Source: Henckelia pumila (Eukaryota > Streptophyta > Magnoliopsida > Lamiales > Gesneriaceae). Taken from it: 64,000 nucleotides of DNA. Shown here piece by piece: positions 48,066-59,953 of the stretch. The translations under genes were made by a program, and so were the position numbers. The DNA is taken from assembly GCF_033568475.1 (NCBI RefSeq), contig NW_027331831.1, positions 9,858,001 through 9,922,000 of the forward strand, given 5' to 3'. Numbering within the stretch: position 1 is the stretch's first letter; the number at the start of each line of letters is the position of its first letter. Under the pieces are notes generated by a model. That model saw only the letters and a program-made list of their open reading frames with translations, searched no databases and had not been told where the DNA came from.

Positions 48066-48602
48066 AATATTTATAGTGGTAACCCAACCTTGAGAATTGG
48101 AGATCCCAAAACCTTGATTGAATGAGACAACTAAGTTATAAATATTAGTTTAAGTACTTGGAATTTTTTACTCACTCATTCCTAGAACATTCAAGTATAA
48201 ATGTCCGCAACATGTGGTGAGGTTAAGTTTTCTTTTAATGATTCATATATCTATAAGGTAGAATAAATCAGGATACTCTACATAGGAGATCACCTATATA
48301 AGTGCAAAGTATTGGCCACTTTGATTGAAATGCTTATGAGTCTAAGATATGGTTCAGGGCCGAAATAGACACAACATGAGAATAAAATATGTTAGAGTTA
48401 TTGTTGTGTAAATATTATTGACTTGGTTTACATAAACGATTGACTAGTTCAAGATATCGTGTCACTATGCAACTAGTAAATCCGATATTATATTACCAAG
48501 GTAGGTTCAAAGCCACAAGCTACCTATCTTTATGCAATAATAACTCACAAGAATTTTTAAGTGAGTATGCTAAAGTGCATAAATTTCATTCTTGTGGAGA
48601 AT
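48066..48602 (+). other. Copia 3' untranslated region
   Basis: About 540 bases between the RNase H stop and the 3' LTR. No ORF or structure recognised apart from the terminal purine-rich TTGTGGAGAA. Confidence 0.7.
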
Positions 48603-48882
48603 TGTTGAAAAAATGTAAATTAATTAAATGAACTGAAAAAGAACTTGTCCCACATTAGAAGAACTAATATTCCACTCGTGCGATGCACGGATTATATCTC
48701 GAGTGTAGTATGATTAAATTTGTGGATATTGTGAAAATTTTTTACTATGAAATTAAAATGTAAACAACTTTAATTTTTCAATGACTAATAAGAATAACGT
48801 GAAAAAAATTTTAAAACTATAAAAGACAATCTCTAAATAAAACATATGTCGTGTGAGTTGTAAGTAATGTTATTTTATACAA

Positions 48883-50065
48883 TTAATTATTAAAAATTGT
48901 ATGAATGAACATTTGAACAAATACTTGAAATTTAAATGAGCTAAATTGATTATATATCATACAATTGAAAAACAAACAAATTATCTTATAATTCTGAAAA
49001 ACTTTCTTAAAAACAACGTTTGTTGTTGAATTTTTTTGTTTGGTTTTGATATCACAGATCAAGATTTTGAGACCCTTAAGATTGGTAGCTCTAGACAAAG
49101 CAACATACAACTAACCATGACTAAACATGAGATTCCTCAGAAAAAGTCCTAAATGAGACAATGATTGACCCTGAATTTTGTTGATTGTCATTGCATATGA
49201 TACAATCAAAGGATACTGTATTCTTTGAAATTTAAAAGGAAGTCTTGGATCAGAAGGTGTCAAAGACATTTTTGGAATAAGCACTTTGTAACCCGCATTA
49301 CTTCCAATCAGAATTTGTCCTTCCAAAACATGGTTTTCGTGCCTCTTCACTATCAATCTAGTGTCATCGCATAAACCAAGATAATGATCTATGTTCCGCA
49401 GCAACATAATCGGAGTTCCAACTTTCAAATTCAACTCGTGATTTGGTATTCCAGAACATTTTATCCCATTCAAGTATTCGGGGGTATGGACATCATGCAA
49501 TAAACCAACGCTTTTATCTGAGTGGCATGCTGTATCAGAACTTAAATACAATCTTCCCTCAGAATGATTAAGAGATATCATGTATTCATTTATAGATTGA
49601 ACGACATCAAGAGTCGGTGCCAAAATAGCTTTCTGCTGAAAATATGCAGTATTACCAATAGAAATGTCCGATGATGGAAATGTACTCTCGACTATCGATG
49701 CAATAGGATCATTACAATATTTCAGCAAAAGATCATCAGGAATATCGATTGTCGCATAACCATCATTTTGTTCTCCGATTTTCCCATCTCCTATGTTAGC
49801 AATCCAATCAGAAAATTGCCTTGTTTTAGCACATTCTTCATCAGAACCTAAAGTTTGTAGTCACATGTTTTTTGTCAATCTCAAAATCGTGAAGTGCCTC
49901 CAGATATACGAAAAATTGATGGTTGCGAGAACAATATCTTGCCTACTACCTCTTCGAATAACATGCATACAACACAAAGAATATTTAGGATTTTGAGAAT
50001 TATAACTTCGACATAACCTATCTTTATACCAGAATATCGTACCACAGAAATCACATTTGTATGTT
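48883..50065 (-). pseudogene. Helitron RepHel derivative: zinc-finger segment fused to helicase C-terminus
   Basis: A single minus-strand frame, broken by TGA after LTKNM (near 49865) and TAG at 49111-49113, reads in order as follows. First a Cys-rich segment, YKCDFCGTIFWYKDRL then YSLCCMH, typical of the N-terminal part of plant Helitron proteins. It is followed directly by RRGSRQDIVLATIN, DWIANIGDG, CNDPIASIVEST, SYAMTINKIQGQSLSHLG and YVALSRATNLKGLKI, the end of the PIF1-type helicase. The HUH nuclease and most helicase motifs are absent. The join falls between CCMH and VIRRGS without changing frame, so it looks like an internal deletion. It cannot encode an active RepHel. Confidence 0.8.
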
Positions 50066-50092
50066 GGATCTCATATATCTCGGTAATCTATA

Positions 50093-50745
50093 CAGAAAAA
50101 GATGTTATCACAAAAACAAATTTTTTCTAAAAAGTAATGAAAAAAACATATAACATAAATTAAGGAATTAGTTTGGTTGATTTTTTGAATCTTTAATTGA
50201 TAGATTATATATTTAGAAAGAAAATATATTCGAAAAATTGATTACATGTTCCTAATTTATTGCAATTTTAGTATGAATGTTCAAATTAAATTTTTCTAAT
50301 CTATTGTTGAATGTGTTATACTGTTGGCATTTGATTGAAACTAAAAAGTGTATAAATTTTGAATTTTAAATTAAATTAAGAAATTTTATTGATTGAATTT
50401 TTGAATCTTTAATTGTTAACTTTTATATTTATAAAACAGTGATTATGGGATTGTATCACATAAGTACGACAATTTCTGTAATGATGACTATCTTATGAAA
50501 CCTTAATTAGTAGATATCATTTCTGAAGTTTCCATAATATAAATTAATTTTTATTTTAATAACAATTTTTTGTTTATGTTCTACTTACGATATTGAAATT
50601 TAAAAGTATATAAAGTTGATTTTAAATTATATTGGTTGATTTATTTGAATTTTGAATTGATAAGTTGTATATTTATAGAACAAAGAAATTGAAATAAACA
50701 TTTTTTTATTAGAAGAACAATATTTCTACTTCTCTTGTTTTATAA
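50093..50745. other. AT-rich Helitron filler
   Basis: About 650 bases of AT-rich sequence upstream of the helicase remnant. Phrases such as TTGAATCTTTAATTG and ATATTTATAGAA recur, but no ORF or defined repeat is supported. Confidence 0.55.
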
Positions 50746-51227
50746 TATTTCACGTTACAGAATATTGTCAAATTGGTTTGCAAATCATCTCGTTACCATT
50801 ATTACCATTATATATATGTAAGTGTAATTTATTTCAAGATTAATTTATTTTATGATTAAGGAATTATATAAACATGTATACAAATAAATCACATTACGGA
50901 ATCTTGCCAAATTGGTTTGCAAATTATCTCGTTACCATTATTATCATTATATATTTGTAAGTTTAATTTATTTCAAGATTTTAGAATTATATACATATGT
51001 ATACAAATAAATCAAACTATGGAATCTTGCAATAGATTGGTTTGAAATTTTTTTAGTGTACAAATTACATGTGTTATATATATATATATATATATAGAGT
51101 TCTTTTATGGTGCCCAACACTATATGCCCACCATGTACAAGTCAATTCATCTATTGTACCGGTCAACTCATCTATTGCACATGGTGGGCATGAAGTGGGC
51201 ATATAGTGTTGGGCACCATAAAAGAAC

Positions 51228-51260
<33 letters not shown>

Positions 51261-51540
51261 TAAATTAAAAATTACATATTTTTAGTATACACTTAAGCAA
51301 ACTATTTAAATAGAAATTATTATCGTTTTTAACAAAAAAATATTTCAAGATTAAAGAATTATATAAATATGTATACAAATAAATCATACTACGGAATCTT
51401 GCCATAAATTGGTTTGAAATTTTTTTATTGTTCAAATTACATGTGTCATGTATATATAGTAAATTAAAAATTACATAATTTTAGTATAAATTTAAGCAAA
51501 TTATTTAAATAGAAATTATTACCATTTTTAACAAAAAAAA
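50745..51540. repeat. Diverged repeats in the Helitron 5' half
   Basis: The phrase ACAAATAAATCA followed by CGGAATCTTGCC and AATTGGTTTG recurs at about 50881, 51002 and 51376, with an older copy near 50750. Units are about 120-140 bases and each ends in TATATATA runs. The last is separated by a palindromic MITE. Confidence 0.7.
51098..51228. mobile_element. Palindromic MITE inside the Helitron
   Basis: AGTTCTTTTATGGTGCCCAA at the left pairs perfectly with the reverse complement at the right, and the match extends to 34 bases (through CACTATATGCCCAC). The centre holds a second stem (CCCACCATGT/ACATGGTGGG) and two copies of TCAACTCATCTATTG-like sequence. Both flanks are TATATA runs, so a TA duplication (mariner-like) is possible but not provable. 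Confidence 0.75.
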
Positions 51541-52462
51541 TTGGTGGGATTTTACTATATATAGTAAAAACTCAACTTTTATATATAATATAGATTCCAA
51601 TGTGTTTCACTCCTTAACTAGTCCAACTTTAGATTATGAAATTGGGCCCCTAGGGCACCAGATATTTTGTAAAGGGACAAGACGCTAGTCGATACAACAA
51701 ACGCGCGCGCGCGCACGGCCGTCCGGCGTGGTATGGTAGGGTGAGGTCTTCTAATCCTATTGTTATTTTTGGAGAAAATTTAATTAAAACAATTTTTTAT
51801 TATTTTATTAAGTTGCACAACACCTCATGCGGGCGAAAGAAAGAAAAAGAAAAATTTTTCTTATGTGCTCGAGCGCACAAATTCGCTCTCAAGCTCGCCT
51901 GACGATGGCCAGACAGTAGATGGGCCAAATTTGCGCGCTCGAGCGCAGGATTTTGCGCTCGAGCGCGCTTGCCGTTTGTTCAATCAGTGGGCATGGAAAC
52001 TTTGCGCGCTCGAGCGCAAGTTTCTGTGCTTGAGCACGCCGTCTGAGTTCTCCGAAAATGTGTGACTTTTTTTGAACTTTTTTTTGCATTGGGTTGCTTC
52101 TTTCGACTAAAGGACACATTCCTTGAACATCAGTATTATAAATAAACTGATTATGAATGCAGAAACATATAGAAAATATAACGTATACCGTGAAATTTCT
52201 GATTTCTGCAATTTCCCCACTCTTCTACAAAGAAATTTGCTGCATATTTTTTGTTCGCTGAAGTTTGAGATATTTGTTGTGCTGCTATATTTCGTTCGCG
52301 AGTCGTTTTATCTTAGAAACGATTGCCGCCAACATTTAACACTAAAAACGGGTAATTTTGTCTTGCGGAAAGAGAAAATCTTTCACCTCGACTAATGACT
52401 ATCCCACAATTGTTGCTGTTCTTGATTGTTCAGAGTTCGGAATACTTTCTACTAACAAAACT

Positions 52463-53747
52463 TTGTTCATTGCTTTTTGGGATAATAATGTTATGGAATC
52501 AAAGTGGATATAAAATTTTAGCACCTACGTTATCATATTTTTGTCTTCAGGCTTTCTCTTTTGAAAATTCATGACATTTTTCTTTAGGAAAAAAAAAAAA
52601 ATTGACATCTTATCAATTACTAAGAGAGAGATAAAAAAGGTCACTCGCTCTTGAATTATTATTTAATAATAACATGGTCCAAAGTTTTGGCTCTCAAAAG
52701 GTGAATAACAAAGAAAATGGGTCCCGTGGATTGGCCCATTTTTTTCCTTTTCCTTTTCCTTTTTCTTTCTTTTTTTTTTAATAAAAAAAATCCCTTTTAT
52801 ATCCTTTTTTCCTTCCCAAAAAAAGGTGAAGGGCTCTTAATTTTTTTTAAAAAAAAAGGAGAAAAAGGGGTGCAGATATCGATTTTACATAGATGGGGTG
52901 TTGAATACTTTTGTTTTTTCCTATTATTATAGAAGGTATCGTTTTATACTCTCATGTGCAAAAAATATTTATTTATGTACTAAAAAATCATCCATATAAA
53001 ATTAAATCAATGTCAATTATCCATTCGTCCAATGGACAAGAGAGAGACGTTAAGATTGGGGATGCACATGAATCGAATCGAGCCGTATATTAATAAACAC
53101 CGGGTTTTGAATTTGGCTTGAATCAAGTAAAATTCAAGTTCGAGCTCGATTTTAATCTCCAAAATTTCAAAAAATTTTGTCTCGATTTTAGCTTGAAATG
53201 AAGCCCGGGTCTGAGTTTGGCTCGAAATGCTCGAACTTATTTGTAAACTATTCGAACTATTGCTCGAATATTAAGGTCTGAGAACTTTGCTGAAAACTCG
53301 AATGTCCGAAAAACTCGATATATATATAGTTATTATTTTAATTTATTTTATAAATAAATTATTAAGGCTCACAAACTATCGAATAAAACAATTTTAACTC
53401 AAGTTCGAACATATTCGAGTTCGAATAACCCTACTCAAGACCTATATGATCTGAGGTTCAAATCTCACGTTAGTAGTTAAATTAAATAAAAAATTATCCC
53501 ACCTATTGTATTTAAAAATAAAAAACTTTTTATGCTCCAATTTATGTTACACGTATTTCTACTTGATATAAAGAAAATAGTTATTTTTTAACTTTTTTGT
53601 TAATATAAATCACAGCTTGATTTTAACAATTGTCCTCGTTCGATTTGTGCCGACTTCTGATCTCAGCCCATATTTATTACTTGGCCCAATTATTGTAACG
53701 TTGTCTGTGGCCCCGTATCACTCTTCTACACTTGGCAATTTGCCCTA
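52463..53747. other. Intergenic DNA, no gene recognised
   Basis: AT-rich, with T- and A-runs at 52738-52870. GCTCGAA/TTCGAGC words between 53110 and 53430 suggest an old hAT-like MITE, but no clean ends could be set. Short ORFs have no recognisable content. Confidence 0.5.

Positions 53748-53824
<77 letters not shown>
53748..53824. repeat. (AAT)n(ATT)n microsatellite
   Basis: About ten AAT units run straight into about sixteen ATT units, so the whole 77 bases can fold back. Such AT trinucleotide arrays are common and highly variable in plants. Confidence 0.95.
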
Positions 53825-53875
53825 GTAGCTTTACAAATCTAAATGTTTCCCATCATCATTGTCTAATGAATTTTG

Positions 53876-54211
53876 CTCACCAATGTAATAACTATTTCTT
53901 CCTTAGAAAGTAAAGGTAAATCGATTTTTTTTTTAAAAAAAACATATATACATGGACATATTACATCCGTGCACATGTAAAAATTTAAAAATGCGAAAAA
54001 CTCAATGCTTAAAATTAATTGTATTTAAAACTTTATATTTTTAAAAATCAGACATTAAACTTCTTATAAATAGGGTAAACAAATCGATTTACCTTTACTT
54101 TCTAGGGAAGAAATAGTTATTACATTTGTGAGAAAAATTAAAATTAATTGTATTTTAAACTTTATATTTTTAAAAATCAGACATTAAACTTCTTATAAAT
54201 AGGGTAAACAA
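53876..54211. repeat. Fold-back with 52-bp arms overlapping a 74-bp direct duplication
   Basis: 53876-53927 and 54081-54132 are inverted copies with two mismatches in 52 bases (core AGTAAAGGTAAATCGATTT). Independently, 54009-54083 is repeated directly at 54138-54211 (core AATCAGACATTAAACTTC). The right inverted arm lies between the two direct copies. No known element was recognised. Confidence 0.85.
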
Positions 54212-55727
54212 AAAAACTCTTATAATTATGTCCCACGAATTAATTTGTGAAACATATCTCTTTCTCGAAACGATCAATGAAAAAATATTAATTTTTATGT
54301 CATTAACATTATTTTTATTCTATATTTGGATCGAATTGACTCGTCTTACGGATAAATATCAAAAAAACAATCTCACAGGAGATCTACCTAAAATAAATAT
54401 GCTCAAGTTTTCAACATATGAGTTAAATGGGTTTGAATTATTTTTTTAAACATAGTATATATTTACTCTATTAATAATAGTAATATTTAATTTAAACACA
54501 CAATAAAAAAACTCATTTATATATAATCTAAAATTGAAAGTTTAATTGTAGAAAATTTAAAATATATTTACTACAAAAAACTAAAATATATTTTAAAAAG
54601 ATCAAAATTTTACAAAATAAATATTAAATTATTTCAAGCATAGAATATGTAAAAATATAGCCAATATTTTTTAATTCTATATAAAAAATAATCATAATAA
54701 AAAGTTTCGAGTCATCTCGAGTCACCCTAAACTCGGTTATTTTTTTAATGAGCTAGCTTTCGGATCCAACCTACCCGATCTGACCCAAAACCCAAAAACC
54801 CTAACTCTAATATAATATTTTTCGTGTCAACTTGTGTCAAATTGAGAGATTGAGTTTGTTTTTTAACCCCTGGTCAAACATTGCAAAAATGATAGAAATA
54901 GCAAAATTATTTACAAAATTAGATTTCAAGCGCAAACTCTCTCTCTTTTATGGAACAAAAATCTAATTCAACCACTCATTGCTGAGATTAGATTTCAGTC
55001 ATCAAAGAGATTAGATTTCACTTTTGCAGAACAATATCCAAATTTACAAAACTTTTAGTTAAATTTCACACAATAATTCACTCTCTAACCAGAAGAAGTG
55101 CAACAGTATTACATTAAAGCCACCTTTTTGTAATAAAATTACTCTTTTTTTTTTTTTTTTAACTCTAAAAAAAGCATTTTCCGTTAAAAAGAAATGTGTT
55201 GACAGCCTGTTTGAATAACCCGTCATTATCAAAATTTGCGAAGATATGATTTCACACACCCCACTTCACTTCACTTTCAATCAAGTTTGCCGATTATTAC
55301 TGTTGGATTTGTCCAATAAAATCTGATGTTTTGAACAGATTGCGCATTTAATCAATCACCATTTGCGCAAAATCGAGCTTTGATTCTGTTTAACAATGGT
55401 GTTGGTGGTGGGACTCCACGCCACCATTCACACCACCCAACGCTCACTCTCGTCTCGTCTCGCTTTCTTTTGTCTCTTTTTGTCCCTTTTTCTCTCTCAT
55501 TAACCATTTCACACTCCCTGCACTCTTCACTCACTCTGCCTCGCCCACACCGTTGCTTTTTTGCCTTCTTCCTTTTATTCTCTGGTTCTTTTCATCGAAA
55601 GAATCTCGAAACGCACGGACCCTTTTCTTTTTTAGGGTTTAACTTTCGAGCAATGCGGCCTTTAGATCTCCGTTTGTGAACTTTTTTTTTTTGGTTCTCT
55701 GTGTTTCTTGAACGAATGCTTTGAGAC
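54212..55727. other. Intergenic and promoter region of the NHL gene
   Basis: Includes 54440-54870, a diverged copy of the AT-rich MITE at 45200-45869 (shared phrases TAGTAATATTTAATTTAA and AGTTTCG-GTCAT). A CT-rich stretch at 55440-55570 (CTCACTCTCGTCTCGTCTCG) probably marks the leader. No TATA box stands out, and long ORFs here are not credible. Confidence 0.55.
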
Positions 55728-58457
55728 ATGGCTTCTAGGATGGGGGGAAACGTTCTGGTTTTTCTCTTCACTGTTGTTCTCCTTTTTGGTGGTGTGTGCT
55801 CTGTTTCACTTACTGCCTCGCCTGCCAGTGAGTGTTTTCTCCGTTTGCACATTTTTCTTGTATGTGCTTGCATTTCTATTGGGTTATTTGAGCTTCTTTC
55901 GTTTGATCACTTTTTATTTTTTTTGGGAAAAAAAAAGATATTTGTAATTTTTTTTCTTTAACTGATTGGACAGGGATTGTTAATGGGTTTTTCTCAAATG
56001 CATTTTCCATGGCGATGAAACGGGTTTTATCACTCAAGGTCACCACCAAAGCAGGTAAAGATGAATTCATCGTTAGATTGGATATGTCTTGAAATATTTT
56101 ATTTTAATAATTCTTTTGTTCGTTAAATGCCGAAATCGGCATGATTTTGTGGTATTTTGCAGCGATATCAGGACGCCCAATGATGAAATTTGAGAGTGGG
56201 TATAATGTGGAGACTGTCTTTGATGGTAGCAAGCTTGGCATTGAGCCGTATGCTGTTGAAGCATTACCTGATGGGGACCTTCTGATTTTAGATTCAGCTA
56301 ATAGCAATCTTTATAAGATTTCCTCCTCTTTGTCCCTTTGTAAGTTTCTAAAGTGGGATTTGAACTTTTTATTGCGATTTATTGGTTAAATCACTCCAGC
56401 TAATTGTGTATGTGTTGGTGCGGTTTTTCCGCTAGACTTTCTACTTTTATTGATTTACCCATTGTTGGAGATTGAATGGAATTTTATACTTTTGTTCAAA
56501 TTTGGATGTTGAATTGCTGATGTTGATAGTATGTTGGACTCTTGTCTCCACACATCCGTCGATAATGATATGGCAATATGGGTTAATTCGACAAATTTGG
56601 TTTTTCTTTTGTTCTTTTTACACGCTTTTGGTCTATCCCTGAATTGGGCGAATTTCATTTTTTTGGCTGAAGTATAGAAGAGGTCATTTGTGTGGTAAGT
56701 TGGGGTTGTAAGATTGCTATGATGCATTAGATGACCCCCTATCATCTGTTTTTGTTATATTCTAACACTCAGCATTGACTGCCGGGAATTTACCTAAAAA
56801 ATTTAAGATCTGATTCTTTCCCTTTTTGCAATGTCTATCATTTTCCTCCCCCTTCACACTGACTAAATTTGGTAATTAATATTGCAGACAGCCGACCAAA
56901 GTTGGTTTCAGGGTCTGCTGATGGATACTATGGACATGTGGATGGAAAATTTAGGGAAGCAAAGATGAATCATCCAAAAGGTCTCACAGTTGATGACAGA
57001 GGAAACATTTATGTTGCGGACACGGACAATATGGCAATCAGAAAGATTAGTGATACAGGTGATTCTTCTTGATTTGCCATTTAGCCTACACAGAAGGATG
57101 GTTGTTTGTATAGTTACATTTATATATTGTTGCGTTGTTTTGGTGAGTGACATCAAGTTTAAAACATTTGATTGGTTTCATGAATTGCAATTGTGGTCAT
57201 TTCTCTAGGGGTCACAACCATTGCCGGAGGCAAACGGGGCCGTGGTGGCGGACATGTAGATGGACCAAGTGAAGATGCAAAATTTTCAAATGATTTTGAT
57301 GTGATCTATATTGGGAGCAGTTGCTCTCTTCTCGTTATTGACCGTGGAAACAAGGCAATTCGTGAAATACAACTCCATTTTGATGATTGTGCCTATCAGT
57401 ATGGAAGTGGTTTCCCCATAGGTAAGATACCTCAAACATCACTCATTAATCTCATGTACGTGCTTAAATTTATTCATAAGAGGGAATATCTGCAGGCATT
57501 GCAGTGCTTGTAGCAGCTGGATTCTTTGGTTATATGTTAGCCTTGCTTCAACAAAGGGTTGGTTCGATTGTTTCTTCTCAAGACGTGAGTTGATTTTATG
57601 CTTCTCTTGATAAATAGCTCGTTTGACTGTTATTTACATTCATTTAAGTTCTTGAAGAAGAGTGCCTTAAATAACTAATATGTTGTGCATTCTTGCTTGA
57701 ATTTCATGGCATCTAATTTCCTCCGGACTGACAACTATTTTATCTTTAGTCAGCCAATTATACATATCTTTACCTTCTAATATTCTATTATTTGGATCAG
57801 GAAATTGTGGAAGCAAATGTTTCTCCCAATACATATCAGAAGCCAATGAAATCTATGAAACGGCCTCCGCTAATTCCAACAGAAGATGAGCAAGAAAAGC
57901 AAGAAGAAAGCTTTCTAGGATCAGTTGGGAGATTGGTTGCCCAAACTGGAGCGTCTGCCGCAGAAATAATGGGAGGAGTGTTCACTGTGTTCCACAAGAA
58001 GCCATCGAAACATCAAAGCCAGAATCCGTATCACCAACATCAAAAGTATTCAAATTCTTGGCCCTTGCAAGAGAGCTTTGTTATTCCAGATGAGGATGAG
58101 CCTCCTGCTATTGAAACTCGAACCCCTACTCCTCGGAAAACCTATGCCTTCATGTCCAAAGATTCTGAGAAAATGCAACAGCTTCGACAAAGTCGTGCTT
58201 TCTATAGTGGGTGGGACGGAGACCAGCAGCAGCAGCAGCAAACAAAGAAGCAGCAATATCACCATCAATACCGTTCCTCTGCCCCACAAACTTACTATGA
58301 ACAGAGCTCTGAGAACACCAATGAGATAGTTTTTGGAGCAGTGCAAGAGCAAGATAAACAGCGAGAAAACATGGTAATCAAGCCTCTCAACCATGGTTTT
58401 CCTGTTTATGATCATCGTAACATTCATTCTCGAGTCAGCCATGGGTATGGACATTGA
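55728..58457 (+). CDS. NHL-repeat-containing membrane protein
   Basis: Seven coding exons with GT/AG introns: 55728-55827, 55974-56054, 56163-56339, 56888-57058, 57209-57421, 57496-57584 and 57801-58457 (1488 nt, 495 residues). Residues 1-25 (MASRMGGNVLVFLFTVVLLF) look like a signal peptide. NHL-type beta-propeller repeats lie at about 88-113 (ALPDGDLLILDSANSNLYKI) and 146-173 (HPKGLTVDDRGNIYVADTDN), with a third near 215-235 (LLVIDRGNKAIREI). A transmembrane helix follows (GIAVLVAAGFFGYMLALL, about 248-265). The C-terminal part is long, polar and Gln/His-rich (QQQQQQ), probably cytosolic. It matches a plant family of NHL-domain proteins of unknown biochemical role; NHL domains usually mediate protein interaction. 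Start and all phases agree and the gene looks intact. Confidence 0.93.
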
Positions 58458-59495
58458 TCATTAGCGCACATGCATAATGTTCTTTAATTTTTCAAGCTTG
58501 CTTGTTGGTGGGATATATTAAAAGTTTGGGGTATAGCTAGGTGCAAATAATTGTATTGCTACTACATCTTTGGAGATGGCATCTGTTTGCTAGAGTAGGT
58601 TTCCTAGTGTAAAAGTCACCTTATAGCAATATATATCTATTGTAGCTATTGAAAAGAAATGTTATCAAACCTATGTTTTCGAAATGTGCTAGTTTTTCAG
58701 AAGTACGAGTTTACGCCCTAAACGAATGGTATTCGTCCTATCTTTATCGGGAGAAACATTCGACTTTTATCTCACAGACAGGCTTCATGCTTTGTGTTCT
58801 GGAATTGGCTTGATGTATCGTCTGTCGGTTAATAATTTGGGTGGATCGGGTGGTCCTTGTGTGTCATGGAAATCATTGTGCCCCTCTAGTAGTTCCATGG
58901 ACAAAGACAAACATTTGTTTCTTTGCTAAACTTCTTGAAGGTGATCACCGGATCCAATGTTGCTAAATAATTTGGCAGTGCTGATATAAAGTTAAATATA
59001 TTGATCTGCAGCATAGTTTTCACAGATCAAGACAATTGCTACAGACACATTTCTATTAAATATTAGCTCGATAATGTGGGCACATTTCCTAAGTTACCGA
59101 CCATATTTCTTTAATGCATCTCAGATTATCTTAACTTGTAATCCTGGTCACACTTGCATGTGACCCTGGGAAAAAAATTGTGGAACCGTTGTTTGGTTTC
59201 AGACAATGATTGGGATTCATATTGAAATTTGAGAAATCTAGCTAAATTTGTATCATTTCAATTGAGGCTTACCAAGAAAAGTCCCAGTCCAATAATCTGG
59301 AAAGGAGTCGATCCGTTAATTTGCAATCATCCACCACAAACAAGTCCAATTTATTTTTATTTTTCTTTTTTGAGTTGGAAGATGAGTTTATTGCATTTGT
59401 ATCTCGAATCTTGATACCATCCGCCTAACAAATCCAATTTCTTCATGTAAAAAGTCCCCTTGTAATATTACCAAAACCCATCTCACCTTATCATA
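58458..59495. other. Intergenic, NHL gene 3' flank
   Basis: About 1 kb, including the likely 3'UTR to roughly 58680. The ORF at 58726-58929 has no recognisable domain. No transposon ends were found before the MITE at 59499. Confidence 0.5.
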
Positions 59496-59498
59496 TTA

Positions 59499-59837
59499 AG
59501 AAGTGTTTGCAATAAATTATGCTTTTGTAGAAGCGATTAAATTTATAGATTGTAAAAAAGTAAAGAGAAATCAAAGTTGGTAGTGTTTGAAAACAAAAGT
59601 GAAAATCTAAAAATCAAATTTGGGTAGTGTTTGGTAAATAAATGATTATAATGACTTTATAACTAACATTTTTATTGGAATCACTTTTGGAGAATCATAA
59701 TCAACATATGACTGAATTTTGGATTTCAATTAAGTTAAGCATAAACTAACACATAATCTAGGTATAAGAAACACACAAAAGTGATTTTTTAAGCCAAAAT
59801 CTAGCAATCAATTTTTTTAGTGATTGCAAACAGTCTC
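59499..59837. mobile_element. Tourist-like MITE, copy 1
   Basis: AGAAGTGTTTGCAAT at the left pairs with the right-end reverse complement GAGACTGTTTGCAATCA. TTA flanks it at 59496-59498 and 59838-59840, the duplication of PIF/Harbinger elements. It shares long blocks, such as CTTTTGGAGAATCA and GCATAAACTAACACATAAT, with copy 2 at 59954. Confidence 0.75.
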
Positions 59838-59953
59838 TTAAGCTTTTGGTCGCTTCTTATGTCTTTATTTAACGTTCAATTACTGATCCTCAACTTTTCG
59901 AGAAATCCTTAATCAATGGTTGTGAACGAATGATTAACACATGAGCATAATTA

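Larger units (their letters stand above)
48664..51594 (-). mobile_element. Helitron, internally deleted, inserted in a copia LTR
   Basis: Comparison with the other LTR fixes the ends. On the minus strand it starts TCTATATTATATATAAAAGT and ends with a hairpin (CGTGC-ATC-GCACG, 48677-48689) followed by GAGTGGAATATTAG. The host site is A/T, there is no target duplication, and the 5' TC and 3' hairpin fit Helitrons; the last four bases are TTAG rather than the usual CTRR. It contains a decayed helicase-related ORF and repeats near its 5' side. 2931 bp. Confidence 0.85.
47057..52457 (+). mobile_element. Internally deleted copia element with a Helitron in its 3' LTR
   Basis: Target duplication AAACT flanks it at 47052-47056 and 52458-52462. 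The 5' LTR starts TGTTGAAAAAATGTG at 47057 and is cut at about 47880, where it joins the last part of pol. The 3' LTR starts TGTTGAAAAAATG at 48603 after a purine-rich TTGTGGAGAA. Gag, protease, integrase and RT are gone. The 3' LTR is interrupted by a Helitron at 48664-51594. Confidence 0.85.
48603..52457 (+). repeat. 3' LTR of the deleted copia element, split by a Helitron
   Basis: The two LTR pieces are 48603-48663 and 51595-52457. The second carries several palindromes of the form GCGCTCGAGCGC (about 51867, 51932, 51952, 52002). It ends TTTCTACTAACA before the AAACT duplication. Confidence 0.85.

Noticed and set aside
55380..55679. 99-residue ORF upstream of the NHL gene
   Set aside because: CT-rich leader sequence gives a Ser/Leu/Phe-rich translation; the gene starts at 55728 with a signal peptide and consistent exon phases.
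57792..57800. Alternative start MDQ for the last NHL exon
   Set aside because: It begins in the intron before the CAG acceptor at 57798-57800; splicing from 57584 keeps the frame.
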